From: Syncephalastrum monosporum B8922
Lineage: Eukaryota; Mucoromycota; Mucoromycetes; Mucorales; Syncephalastraceae
Assembly: GCA_000697355.1 (NCBI GenBank)
Contig: JNEN01001214.1
Location: forward strand, 1 to 64,000
DNA: 64,000 nt
Direction: 5' to 3'
The position numbers and the translations under genes are program-made. Within the stretch, counting starts at the first letter, position 1. Every line of letters begins with the position of its first letter. Shown one piece after another: positions 22,814 to 33,700 of this stretch. A model generated the notes under the pieces. It was not told the DNA's origin. It did not search any database and saw only the letters and a program-made list of their open reading frames with translations.

Positions 22814-23306
22814 ATGCGAGATGGTAAAAGTTATTGTCTCCCTAGCTTTCATGACAATAAAATTCATCCCATTTATATTTTAATTTTTCTAGGAACACCA
22901 GTGTGTTTGCAGCGAAGGCACAACGGATTTGCGTGCTTGTGTCCCGTTGATCGGCCGTTTGAATTTGCAACATCATTAGCGAAGCACATTCGCACCAAGC
23001 AATGCTTGGTGTATGAATCCGTGTCCTTCGGTAAGACGGAGAGAACACAAAAAAAATATGGGATTTGAAAAATCACGGGTTCTTGGATTGATGGATTTGT
23101 ACCAAATGCGGCCGATCGCCTTGACAGTCGATGACAGCGAGCACAACGCAGTGGCCCATGAAACTCACTTACCCAATGTAAAAAAAATACCGACTCTGTT
23201 ACCTGATCTCTTGCCAGACGGTCAACAAACGCATTTTTTTTTGTGCGCGCTCACAAAATCATTTATTACAATGGCTTTATATTGTTCAATGTGTGTGAAA
23301 CAATAG
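22814..23306 (+). other. Zinc-finger-like open frames inside the mariner element
   Basis: The frame at 22814-23068 encodes FACLCPVDRPFEFATSLAKH followed by IRTKQC: a C-x-C ... L-x2-H-x5-C arrangement like degenerate C2H2 fingers found beside fungal transposon and DUF3505-type proteins. An overlapping frame (23013-23306) follows it: MGFEKSRVLGLMDLYQM... and ends near KQ*. They might be two exons of one small gene, but no convincing splice pair was found. They are convergent with the minus-strand cargo frame. Function unknown. Confidence 0.3.
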
Positions 23307-23353
23307 GGAAAAGACTGATTGAGGTATCGAAGAAGTCAGAGCAGGAGCGCTCT

Positions 23354-24480
23354 TCAATTTTGAAACGCTTTTTTGATTGCTGGGACCACCGATTGGTTTG
23401 CTGATGCAATTGATTTGGTAAGCTGGTTGGCCAACGGTTGCAATTCTTTGTTGAGTGATTTGTTTCCGATAATTGGTATTTCGTTCAAACTTCCAAAGAG
23501 CACGATGATCGCGTTCAAAGACTGTTTGATGTAACCGCTGTTGAGCTGTTCAGCCAAATGGACAACGTCTACTTTTTTCAGTTTGTCCGAGCCACCTATC
23601 ACAGCCATGCCAATTTTCTGAAAAAGAGTGGCTCCAACACGATAGTCGGTGTCATCTCCACCATTGTCCCAGTCAGCCAGAGTAAAGATAGTGTACGGCC
23701 GAGTCGTGAGGTCATTGTTGTTTCATTCGAAGCACGACAGCGAAAATAGGTCGACACATGATGGAATCGAGTTCGCAGTTGTCGTAACTGACCAAGGAGG
23801 TCGAAATCGTCAATCGAGGTGGCTGATGTGTTCTTGGCAATTTTACATGCGTCCTTCCATGCCGATTCCTTCGCGTACATTTCGATTCCCATTGATTTCT
23901 CTTTGGTATCCAAGACAAGGGAAGTTGTCGTTGGGCCAATTTCCGCATCCATGTCATGCGCATCAAGGCGCAAACTTGAAGTGATCAACGCGTCAAATGT
24001 TTTGGTGCCAATGAGCAATTTGTGGCCGTCATTGTCGGTGAATGTTGTAGGCCACACGTTATGATATCGGCTGTCCTCGGGCGGCAGCGAACTGATTGGA
24101 GCAATGCCTTTTTTAACACGGAATGATTCGCGATGGGAATCTAAAGTGCGCCGACGACCGTACACTTCTACGCAATTGGCAATAATTGATCGACCAGTGT
24201 TGACATCCAAAAGGATGATGCCTGCAAGTAATCTTGCCGAGGCGTACATCATGTGTGGAAATGCAGCCCAGTCTTGGTTCAGGAATTTGCACATTTCATC
24301 GGTAAGGGGGTCATAGTTGGCAAGCACAAGACGCTGGCTGTGAGGACCGGAAATTATCGAGCTGTAGACATTTGCCACTGGAGTTGTCGTGATGATTTCC
24401 TCTCGTTTTCTTTTTTTAGGAGGCACAGCATAAGTGGAGGTCGTGATGACCCGAAGCCGCAGGCGAAGGGGCTCACTCAC
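23354..24480 (-). pseudogene. Unknown cargo gene carried in the mariner element, frameshifted
   Basis: Two minus-strand frames, 24480-23599 and 23608-23354, read as one protein of about 375 residues with a single frameshift near 23720-23745. The alternative frame there reads on cleanly as YTIFTLADWDNGGDDTDYRVGA. The N-terminal part has a nuclear-localisation-like PPKKRKREE. The middle contains RLLAGIILLDVNTGRSIIAN, HNVWPTTFTDNDGHKL and IDDFDLLGQLRQLRTRFHHV. The end is KSIASANQSVVPAIKKAFQN. No family is recognised. There is no ATG at the start: the first 17 or so residues come from repeat R (24431-24538), which supplies an open but start-less lead-in. It is not transposase. It may be a captured host gene or part of another mobile element. 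Confidence 0.5.
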
Positions 24481-24798
24481 ACCCGGAACGCAATCGGAGT
24501 GTCAGCCATGGACGAAGCGAAGCGAGTCCCACGGCTTGTCTTCATAAAGAAATATTGTACTTTTGTCGAATTGTAAAGCAATGAAAAAAAAAAAAATAAA
24601 ATACCAGGAAAAAGAAGTCGTCTCCTATTTGTATTTTTCGCGGGTGCCAAAGAATCACGAGGTGATTTCTTAACCTCAGTTCTAAAAATACAAGCCGTGG
24701 GACTCGCTTCGCTTCGTCCATGGCTGACACTCCGATTGCGTTCCGGGTGTGAGTGAGCCCCTTCGCCTGCGGCTTCGGGTCATCACAACCTCCACTTA
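24431..24798. repeat. Nested hairpin: 108-bp inverted repeats R/R' around an inverted copy of the element's subterminal DNA
   Basis: R (24431-24538) and R' (24691-24798) are inverted copies differing at about one base. Between them, 24539-24690 is an inverted copy of 21099-21245, the DNA just inside the left TIR (shared blocks: CACCTCGTGATTCTTTGGCA, GCTTTACAATTCGACAAAAG). The TIR itself is not included. R is GC-rich, with GTGAGTGAGCCCCTTCGC on the minus strand, and has a decayed relative near 2.8 kb. The structure could form a stem over 100 bp long. Confidence 0.85.
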
Positions 24799-24882
24799 AT
24801 CTCCGGTCATCCAAGGCCGCTCCCACGGCTTGATGGGGGCCAGCCCCCATACCCCCATTTATGCTTCGCGTGTGCGGGACGC

Positions 24883-26543
24883 TGGTAAAATTTATCATGC
24901 CTTGCTATAGTTTATTTTCCATCTTCAGCGTGAGGTACAGTATACCGAGATATTAGCTGTATGCTTTGATGGGGTTGTTTTGCGATTTCATTTATGGTAA
25001 AAGAGCTGCAGTGCTCAATCATCAGTCATCACATCACTTTAACTAAAGAGTAGCTACCGAGATGTAAGAGGCTGAAGATTACCCCGAGATCTTTGTGAGA
25101 GATGTGTTCTATATCGCCAGATCGCGAGCTGACTTGTTTTTTTAGTGGTCGCTTATTTGCAGTATATCGCTTGGTTTCCAGACAATAGGAGGCTGGTAGT
25201 TGATAATCCTGCGCATCTTTAAAAGACACCCGCATATTAGACTCCACTGAAAGCTGCCTGTGCAGAAAAATGATTGCAAAACTACAGGTACAGTATATAA
25301 GGATAGTCGTACTGATATGTATAATATTGTTTATTCATGGATTCGCAGGTCCCGTCGAGCTTCCTATCATAGATACAGTACTTACTGTACCTTCCAGCAC
25401 TCTGCGTGTCAGGACTTCATATAAGGTCAATGTCAATCAAAATTCACATACAGTATGTATAGGTCAAAGTCTTCGGATGATGCAATAATATTGTCCTTTT
25501 ACAACAAATTTGAAGTTAAACTGAAAGTATGACAACTTTTCGAAACAGATTAATTAAAGTAGTGCTCTTACAGGGTATCTGCTCAAAAGCTCAAGCTCTC
25601 AGCGCACTCACCAAAGGGAAGCTTTCTGCTGAGCTAAACTTTCCATGCCAAAGCAGACCGTCGAGTACGGTAAGAGTCAGTATTAAAAACATCTGTGAGA
25701 TTGAATAAAACGTGCGCTTCGTTGATCCGGATCATGCGAGGCAGTTCGGCACTTTCACTGACTGTACCGAGTCAGTTCTACAGTATCTACGCCTCGCGGG
25801 TTCGCTCATGTAATTCATCCGAATGTAATACTGGGAGTGCGTGACGCATATGAAAGCTTTGCTGTAGAAAGAAAAGACGTACTTTCTTACCCTTATACAA
25901 TAGGGTGACTGCAGGCTTTGGACATTTACCATTCAGTCGAAAATAAGAGAAGTCAAATGTTATAGATTGAGTGATGGTGGTGGTCCACAATCCGCCTTAT
26001 GGTCATAGTCGTCAGGAAGATAGGGCCAAGGAAGAAATCAAAGAATCTTGAGTTGTCGCACTCTGCCAGACCAATCTTGACTTTTGTTTTTTAAAGCTGT
26101 TCAGTCTCCCCTCACTCGTCATTTCCAAACACACTTCTCCCTTTTAGTCGTTATTTTACTGTACATACACGAATAAAGAGGACTTCAACCTACAGTATCC
26201 GACCATACTCGTCTGGTCGCATCTTGCTGTCATCTCAAGATGGATTCTCTCAATTTTAAACCTTCTTTGTCGCGCATGCTGAGGTGCTCCCACACTATCG
26301 TATGGTTAGGCATCCTGAGAACACTTGATAAACTTGCGCTAGGCTTGGTTCTATTGTGTGCGACTCAAGAAAGCAGAGCTTACAGGGATATACTCTGTAT
26401 CAGAAACTGGTATAATATTATAATCCTTGCTATGACGTTTGATCCTGCAGTGTAAAATCCAGTATATGCTATATTAGTGGTACGTTCTGATAGGTTTATT
26501 CGGCTCTTTTTGCATTAATAGTAAAAGTGCTACAGTGTTTAAT
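24883..26543 (+). repeat. Pair of diverged ~140-bp direct repeats (24883-25022 and 26404-26543)
   Basis: The two segments align along their length: CTGGTA, then CCTTGCTAT, CAGTATA, ATATTAG, and GTAAAAG followed by GCTxCAGTG and CAAT/TAAT. They are about 1.5 kb apart and share roughly 65-70% of bases by eye. The DNA between has no supported gene. They may be the ends of an old inserted element within the mariner unit. Confidence 0.45.
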
Positions 26544-26675
26544 GATCTACAAAGTTAAGTCACTGGAGATAATATGGCTGCTTATCCCTCTTTCCTTTCT
26601 CTATCTCCATACACTCCTCTTTTAGGTCCTTTATACACTTAGGCCCATCTTTATAGCTGGAAGTGTGTCGCCTTA

Positions 26676-26740
26676 ATGTTCCTTGACCGGGATTCGAACC
26701 CTCGCCTCCATGATTACGTAATTAGGTAGAGCCAGAAGTG
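26676..26740 (-). other. tRNA-like 3' half (T arm and acceptor end), probably a remnant
   Basis: The minus strand reads GAGGGTTCGAATCCCGG then TCAAGGA, i.e. a perfect B box (GGTTCGAATCC) and an acceptor-like 3' end. The 5' half does not give a matching TCCTTGA strand or a normal D arm, so no complete cloverleaf can be folded. It is probably a tRNA fragment or a SINE head, 20 bp inside the right TIR. Confidence 0.35.
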
Positions 26741-26758
26741 TATTTTTATTATTAATAG

Positions 26759-26850
26759 ATGAAATCAATTTTGGCTGACCAATGACATCGTTTTTATTGA
26801 TCAGTGACATTGATTTTGATTGGCTGTGACATTACTTGTTGGCGGCACTG
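26759..26850 (-). repeat. Right terminal inverted repeat (92 bp)
   Basis: Exact reverse complement of 21007-21098, ending ...GGCGGCACTG and followed by the TA at 26851-26852. The CWC25 start codon lies only 91 bp further right, so the insertion sits in that gene's promoter region. Confidence 0.92.
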
Positions 26851-26940
26851 TAGACCAACTGCGACGCCTGCTGATTTACAACTCAAGAGGTCGAGCGTCT
26901 CTTCCGCTTCCCCACACACACATATATACACATACACAAA

Positions 26941-27847
26941 ATGGGTGGAGGGTAAGCAATAACTGAATCCTTACAGTGCAACCTGAATTAAGCAATTGTT
27001 GATAGAGATCTTAACTTGAAAAAGTCGTGGCATCCGGCCACGCTCAAGAATCAGGAGCGAGTCTGGAAAGAGGAGCGGAAACACTCTGAGGAGCAGCGAA
27101 AGATCGAACAAATGAAGAAGGAGCTTATGGAAGAGCGGCAACTCCAAGAGTTACAGCGATTACAAGAAGAAGTAGGACAAAAGTAAGTCCATCGTCTAAA
27201 GGAAAGCAATACGTAGAAATCTTACGGATGTGGATTCAGACAACGATCGGATCGATTAGATTGGATGTATGCTGCGCCCAACACAGGAGGCCCCAAAGCA
27301 GGCAGTGACGAAATGGAAGAATACCTCCTCGGTAAAAAGAATGTGGACGCTTTGATCCGAGACAAGAATAGCCGAGAAACCGTACGTGTCCTAAGCTAAG
27401 CTTATCCCTTCTATTCTATCTTCGAGGAGAAATGTTGACTCTGACTGACATTTCACTTAGGTCGCTTCTTCAGCAGACGAACGATTTGCCATTTCAAACG
27501 CCAATGCCAACAACGAACGGGATATTCAGGCCAAAATTCGAGAAGATCCCTTACTCATGATCAAACGGCGCGAGCAGGCCTCACTGCGCGCTATTATGGA
27601 TAACCCGCTTGCTGTCAAGGAACTGAAAAAGTCCAAAAAAGAAAAGAAGAGCAAAAAGGATAAAAAGGACAGAAAGGACAAGAAAGACAAGATCAGCAAG
27701 CACGAGCGCGTAAGCGACCGGGTCAGCAAGCGGAGCTCTTCACGTGATTATGAGCGCGAACGTGAGCGCGAACGCGACAGAGAGCGACGGCACCGCCACC
27801 ACCATCACCACAGCGACAGCCGTAGCAGTAGGGATTACCGTCGATAA
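26941..27847 (+). CDS. CWC25: Pre-mRNA-splicing factor CWC25, 4 exons
   Basis: Exons 26941-26951 (11 nt), 27006-27182, 27240-27381 and 27461-27847; 238 residues. The N-terminus MGGGDLNLKKSWHPATLKNQ is the CIR_N region diagnostic of CWC25, joining the spliceosome for the first transesterification step. A charged coiled segment follows (residues 22-65, rich in E, K, Q), then RLDWMYAAPN, ERDIQAKIREDPLLMIKRRE and a Lys-rich and RE/RS/His-rich tail (SKKDKKDRKDKKDK..., HRHHHHHSDSRSSRDY). The start is fixed by MGGG and the very short first exon, a common arrangement in this gene. The mariner element ends 88 bp before the ATG, so its promoter may overlap the right TIR. Confidence 0.93.
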
Positions 27848-30706
27848 AAATCAATTTTATGACCCTGGACATGAATATTTACGAATGTATATGAGGAAAC
27901 GGTTTTACGCTTGTTAGGGAAGGTCGTTTGACGATACAGTGCTGGAAAGTCTTTGAGGATCATGACAGTTTCATTCGGAAGCAACATCATATCAGGAGTT
28001 TTGCGTGCGGCGCTGACGAGCCTTTCCCCGGTCGGCTGCGTGCCGCCATTTCCTTGTTGCCTGACGTCTGTTGGCAAATATTCAGTGTCTACCTCGCCCT
28101 CTTTCGTGAAAGTTTCATCTTATTAGTCAAGGTAGCGTATGCTCGTGGAAATGCCCAAGCGCGAAGGCAGTTCTGCCGTTTACGCCTACCCTTGGTAGAG
28201 CAGGCTACCTCGTTCTAATTGCAGTGCAGATATCGGCTCCCTGCTCTCCTATTACAAATGTCGAGCACCGTCTGCCACACATGCTCTTTTAGCCGTGATT
28301 CGCGCCTTGCTGCCAAGCAGTGATGTTGGAGAGAGATAGACTGGTCCAGGGTCCGCTGCACCGGCTTGTTCGCAGTATCCACGAATCGTTCCACCAAATA
28401 CGACCCAGACAGTGTTTATATCCATCGTGAAGGCTCCAAGGCGAGAAACTCGATCAAAAGGAGTGAATTTCGGAATACGAGGGAAGAATGGCCGCCAATG
28501 ATTGATGAATTGCAATAACACTCTCATATCTAAATGCGAATCAAGGGCTGTTAGGGTTCGGGTTATGGAGACAGTATATGCTCGGTTGTTCTCCTTGTTC
28601 CCTTTCAGGAGATAGAATCCATCCAGCAAGTGATTACAGATCTCTGCTTTCCGCTCTTCCGCTCGGTCTTACGGACACCCAACTAGGGTAATGCCGGTTT
28701 GAACTTTTTTGTTTCACGCGTGTCCACATTTCAGGAGTATCCTGGCAGCGAACAGCAATCAGACTGAGTCGTATAGATATTGACCTAGCGTATACTTTAC
28801 ATGTGTATACGTAGTCTATGCAGAGCTTGAGTCCAATCTTTCTGCGGAGGTTCCATAACGCGGAAATGCATCAAGTATGATGTGAGGCGTGCTTGAGACT
28901 CCAAAAGTCATCGTATGTACATTTTATGGGATGCGGTTCATCAGTCGCTCCATGCTTGCGATATCGGTCGTTCCCGTGGCTTTGTATATTTTATACATTT
29001 AGCATTCGACTTCTCCCTTTCTTGACTTCCTCTATAGCATTAAAAGCATGAGCACCTGAGCGACGCACCTGTATAATCAGTTCATTGCGCAAAGGAAACA
29101 CTCATCATTATCGTATATGCATGCAAACTCCTCAGAAATTCTCCTTGGTTCAGCCCTGGCTATATTGTAGAAGAGGGAAGACCAAAGTCTTTCCACTGTT
29201 ATTTTCTTTGGCGGTATCCTTTGTAATACTTCGCCTGGCCTCCAACACTACCGTTGGAGGCTGCAGTATACAAAACTATGAAATGCAATTGTCTTTGTCA
29301 GTTGAATACTTCCAACTGAGCGACTAGAGGTAAGGGATTGCTCTAATGAAAAGTATCCGTAATATATATAATCTGACGACCGACATGAGTCAAAATTTTG
29401 ACTTCTCGATGACTTTAGAACATGAAGGAATATTCGATTTAGCGACCCATGACAAGTGGGTCGCAGCACTAGAAAACATTTAAATATGCAGATTATTGTA
29501 ACACAGAACCTAATCCACGTGCATTCATGATGTCATCCATGTCGACAAAAGGCACCTTTGCGATCGCGCGCAGGGATTGCTCCCGGAGGAGGGGTGTGTC
29601 AGAGCGAGCGCCGGGGCTACACAGCAGATTGACTCACAAGGCCGAGAACGTGGGAGAACATGCTCAACACTAAACAGATTGATCTCCAATGTGCCACGAA
29701 GCATGCAAGTATTTTTAGAGACCTCGTACCTGATAGAGTAAAATTTTTTATTAGCCATGGAACACGCCCCGATCTTGAAGGACTCGCTTTCACACTCTGG
29801 CTTGAGCCAGTGAACAAGTGCTTAAGGTATGTTGGAGCAATCAAACGCAGTGGAGTAGACACACACACTGCTGGTTTGTGCTTCTAAACACCTGTGCCTC
29901 GTACCGCGGTTTACCGGGAAGCGGGGAAAGCGGTGGCACCACCGATCGATCGATGTGTGCGTAACGGTATGCGTCTTTTGAGTTTACTTTTATGTACCAA
30001 CCTATATGGCCTGTGGGTAGTTACGGTGGTCTGACCAAACCCGCATCCGACAATAAGCGAGAATAAGGGATACGGAAAAGGAAGAGGCAGCATACGAAGT
30101 TGGTACTGTATGTACCCCAAGAATGTGGCTTGGTTGGCAGCATGTCATGTAGATACGCAAGCACAGATGTATGTATGTATGTATGTGTGTATGTATGCAC
30201 CCTTTTGATTGTTATGCGACGCGTCTATACTGTCTTCAGGGAAAAGGGTAAAAGTAAATGATGTGTGGGTATCACAAAATGAATTCTCCCAATTCTCCCC
30301 GATGTTCGAAACAAGGATCTTCCATGACGTCAATGATAAACCAATGAGCAATTGCATGAGGTCATTACAGAGCCCGCCTGGCTGAGAAGGAAGGACCGAT
30401 CCCATCCGTTTTGAGGTACGTCATGATAATATTTAGACTTTCTGCTTCTTGCGCCCTTGTCCCCAACAACAACAATTGCCTCTTTCCCATTCGCATCTCC
30501 TCTTCTCCCGATTTGAATTGAGCCCTCGTGGCAACACTGGCAATCGGGCTCATTCAGGTACATTTCCCTATATACGAAGCAGGAAAAAAAAAAAGACATT
30601 GGCCCATTCGTCCTTCTTTTGTTTTCTGGTTTTTGGACAGCACGCTTTTGCTTTCTGTTCTGGGAAAGGAAGGTCCACAGCGCTTTGACATCGTGTGTCT
30701 CTTAAT
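27848..30706. other. 2.9-kb intergenic region, no supported gene
   Basis: Scattered short frames only. The longest (28252-28629, minus) has no motif or splice context. A (GTAT)n/(GTGT)n microsatellite lies at about 30170-30200. The right 250 bp, with the CT-rich tract near 30470-30510, should hold the promoter and leader of the kinase gene. Confidence 0.5.
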
Positions 30707-33700
30707 ATGTCTTCGGAACAACCGCCCTCATTACCACTCTCTACGCATACCCGTATTCCTAATGCCAATGCCAGTGTCAATACCACCGTCGCTCAATCGT
30801 CCGCATGCAACGCAGCCAGCTCATCCCTTCGCGGCCCAAAGATAGCGTGTTCGCCTGCCACTACACAATACCACGCTCAGCTCTTTTCAGGTCAACAGAA
30901 GCTTCAGCGCCGTCAGCTCGAATTACATAAACAACAACAGCAACAACAACAGCAACAGCAGCAACAAAATCAGCAACAAAATCAACAACTATCACCGCCC
31001 GATGCATCAGCTGACGAGACGAGTAAACAGATTAGCCCACCTGCTCCGTTAACGTTTGCGCCTGCCAATTTGTATCGTACCTCACTGCGCCTGACATCCG
31101 AGTTGGATCTCGAGTCGTGGTGGTGCGCGTTAATCGACATCATCTCGAGTGAATCGTTTCACGCAGTACGTGCGGTTCTGAGCGTGCCCCAGGACACGAG
31201 TGATCCCTGGACGGGTCCATGGGGCCTCAAGGCCACTTGGTCAAAATCTGGTCTGGACCGCCACCCGCAGGACGAAAGTACTCATATCCAAAATCATAAT
31301 AACAACCCAAACGATTACTTTTTACACCCCAACCCGCCCCCGAGCCTTCGCTGTTACGAACGACTGCAACCGCTGGAAAGCGAAGAAAACCCGTTGATTG
31401 ACAATCCGAGTGTGCAACGCATCATCTACCGAAGCTCTCCCGTCATCCTTTCACGCGAATACCGTCAGCGATCGAGCTCCCAAAAGCCTTTACGCTCTAA
31501 TCACTTTAATCTTTTTGCTCATCACGATGACAGCCGCGACATGTTCAAGCGCGCCCTTCTCGAGCAATCGACCCGGCGTCCCAACTTTGCGTCCAACGTT
31601 CTGTCCACACCGTGCATGCACAAGTTTGAGGAACAGAATGCCAGCGACCTTTTCAATGACGCCGAGATCCTCGCCGACTCGCCTGCGTTGCACTACTCGG
31701 AGAATGACAAGAATAACCCGACCTGCAAAGAGTATGACACTCTGATCCGTGATTACGACGAGTACGAGCAGCAGCAGCCGTCGCCATGGTCACAGTCGCC
31801 TGCGCCTTCACCAGCCATGATGGACCCAGACACCAACCCCTTTTTCCAGACCGCACCTGGCATCGACGATGACGCGTTCAACCCAGCCTCACCCGACTCG
31901 TACAGCTGCCCGTCCGTGCTGTATCCGCTCCCAGCATCCAACATGCATTCTGTCATCCATGTCGCGCTTGTCCACCCCACCGACGTCGAGAATGCATCCT
32001 CATCTGAAAATCTCGCCCACACCAGCCACCCGAACGTTCCACCCATCGCCATCCTCTCCTTCCTTTCACCCGTCGTGCCTTATCCGTCTGCCCTCCAATC
32101 GAGTATCAGCAGCCTTGCGCCCTTTGTCGCCATCAGTTTCGCCAATGCCGTCGCGCACTCGCATTCGCATCCAAAGGTTCGGCGTTCCTTGCAGAGCCGG
32201 CCGTCCGCCCGACGCGTCCCCTCGACCGCAGAGCAAACGACAGCAGAAGAAACCCACACGCCGGACTCTACGCTCTCAACCACGCCCAATGGAAACGCGC
32301 AAGACCCTGTCTTCTTGGCTTCGCTCTCAAGCTTTATGCGCAACTCGCTCGAGACCGTCACGGAGAGCTCACCCGAGGACTCCACCAAAGCGACCCTTGA
32401 CCTGGAAGAGGAGGACCGCGACCCCATCGAGGCCGACCCCAACTCGGCCTCCTCCGTGTCGTCTTTTGGCTCCTCGCTCTCTGCACCCGCCAATATACGG
32501 TCGAAATCACGAGGTGACTCCAAACGCCGACGACGCCGACGACGAGGACAACGACGGCCCCGGAAGCCGCATCAAGCGCCCTCGACTCGCTCGACTAGCA
32601 ACAAGGATAAGAACAAGGACAGCCATAACGTGAGCAGCAGCAGCAACAGCAGCAATCACGGTCGTCGATCGACCGAGACGCGCTTGGAAGACTCGATTAT
32701 CTCGCCCTCTTCACTGGCCGTCGTGGAAGGGTGGGGCGGGGTGTCGCCGACCACCGGCATGATGATCTCACCCTCCGTGCCGCCTGCCGGATTTTACGAC
32801 ATGTTCCACGAGGAATCCGGAGGAAGAACGCCTTGCGCGAAGCAACGGGCCAAGAAACGACGGCGGCGCGGACGTCGTGGGTATAAAACAGCCACAGGCA
32901 CATTGCGCTGCTTGAGCTCACACGACAGCGACGATGGCTCGACCGCGCGATTCCTGAAGAAGGATGGCGTTGAGCGTCTCTTCATTGCCCCTAAATCGAG
33001 TCTGCTACGCCTTGTCATCGATGGCATCCCGATCCATGTCTTGTAAGCTCAAACCCCCCTCTACTCTGCTATGAGACAAAAGCTCAAGGACTCAATTGTT
33101 GTTTGATACTAGTACATGCTCGACCGTGACGGGTCAAGTGACCTGGGTCAACAATCGCATCCTTCAGTACACGGGCCGAGCGCTTCAGGACCATTTGGGT
33201 CCGGGATGGCTTTCACATATGCATCCCGATGATCAGACCGACTGTCGTATCGCATGGGAAGATGCGTTCGAGCAAGGTAATGGCTTTGCTGGTGAGTATC
33301 GTTTACGGCGCTTTGATGGCGTCTATCGCTTCTTCTTGTGGCGCATTGTACCCTTGCGTGATCTCAAGGGCCGCATCATTCATTGGTTTGGCACCTGGTA
33401 TGTATCTCCATAGAAAAAAAAAATAACCCTAAGCTCATCGTTTTCTCTCTTATGCGTGATACAGCACTGACGTCCACGATCAGCACATGGCCAAGGAAAG
33501 CAACCTACGGCAAATGGAGATCGAGAGCAACGAGCGGAAATACCGTTTGCTCGCCGAAGCCATACCTCAAATCGTCTTCACCTTATCGCCCGGTACTGGT
33601 GTCACGTATGCCAACGAGAAATGGAGTAGCTACTCAGGCCTTGAGTACGACCGCACCAAAGGATTTGGCTTCATGTCCCAGATACACCCGGACGATCGGC

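Larger units (their letters stand above)
21007..26850 (+). mobile_element. 5.84-kb Tc1/mariner-type element with perfect 92-bp TIRs and TA duplication
   Basis: The two ends are perfect inverted repeats of 92 bp (21007-21098 and 26759-26850), starting CAGTGCCGCCAACAAGTAAT. Each is bordered by TA (21005-21006 and 26851-26852), the target duplication of the Tc1/mariner superfamily. Inside are a broken transposase next to the left end (+), an unrelated minus-strand reading frame, a zinc-finger-like frame, a 108-bp inverted repeat hairpin and about 2 kb of A/T-rich DNA with diverged direct repeats. Autonomous elements of this type are usually 1.3-2.5 kb, so this one is about three times too long. 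The perfect TIRs and the decayed transposase together suggest movement as a non-autonomous unit using transposase supplied elsewhere; that is inference. Confidence 0.88.

Noticed and set aside
28252..28629. 125-codon minus-strand frame in the gap after CWC25
   Set aside because: No motif, no splice context, no leader; composition like chance A/T-balanced DNA.
31869..32633. 254-codon Pro/Arg/Thr-rich plus-strand frame
   Set aside because: Alternative-frame shadow of the kinase exon 1.
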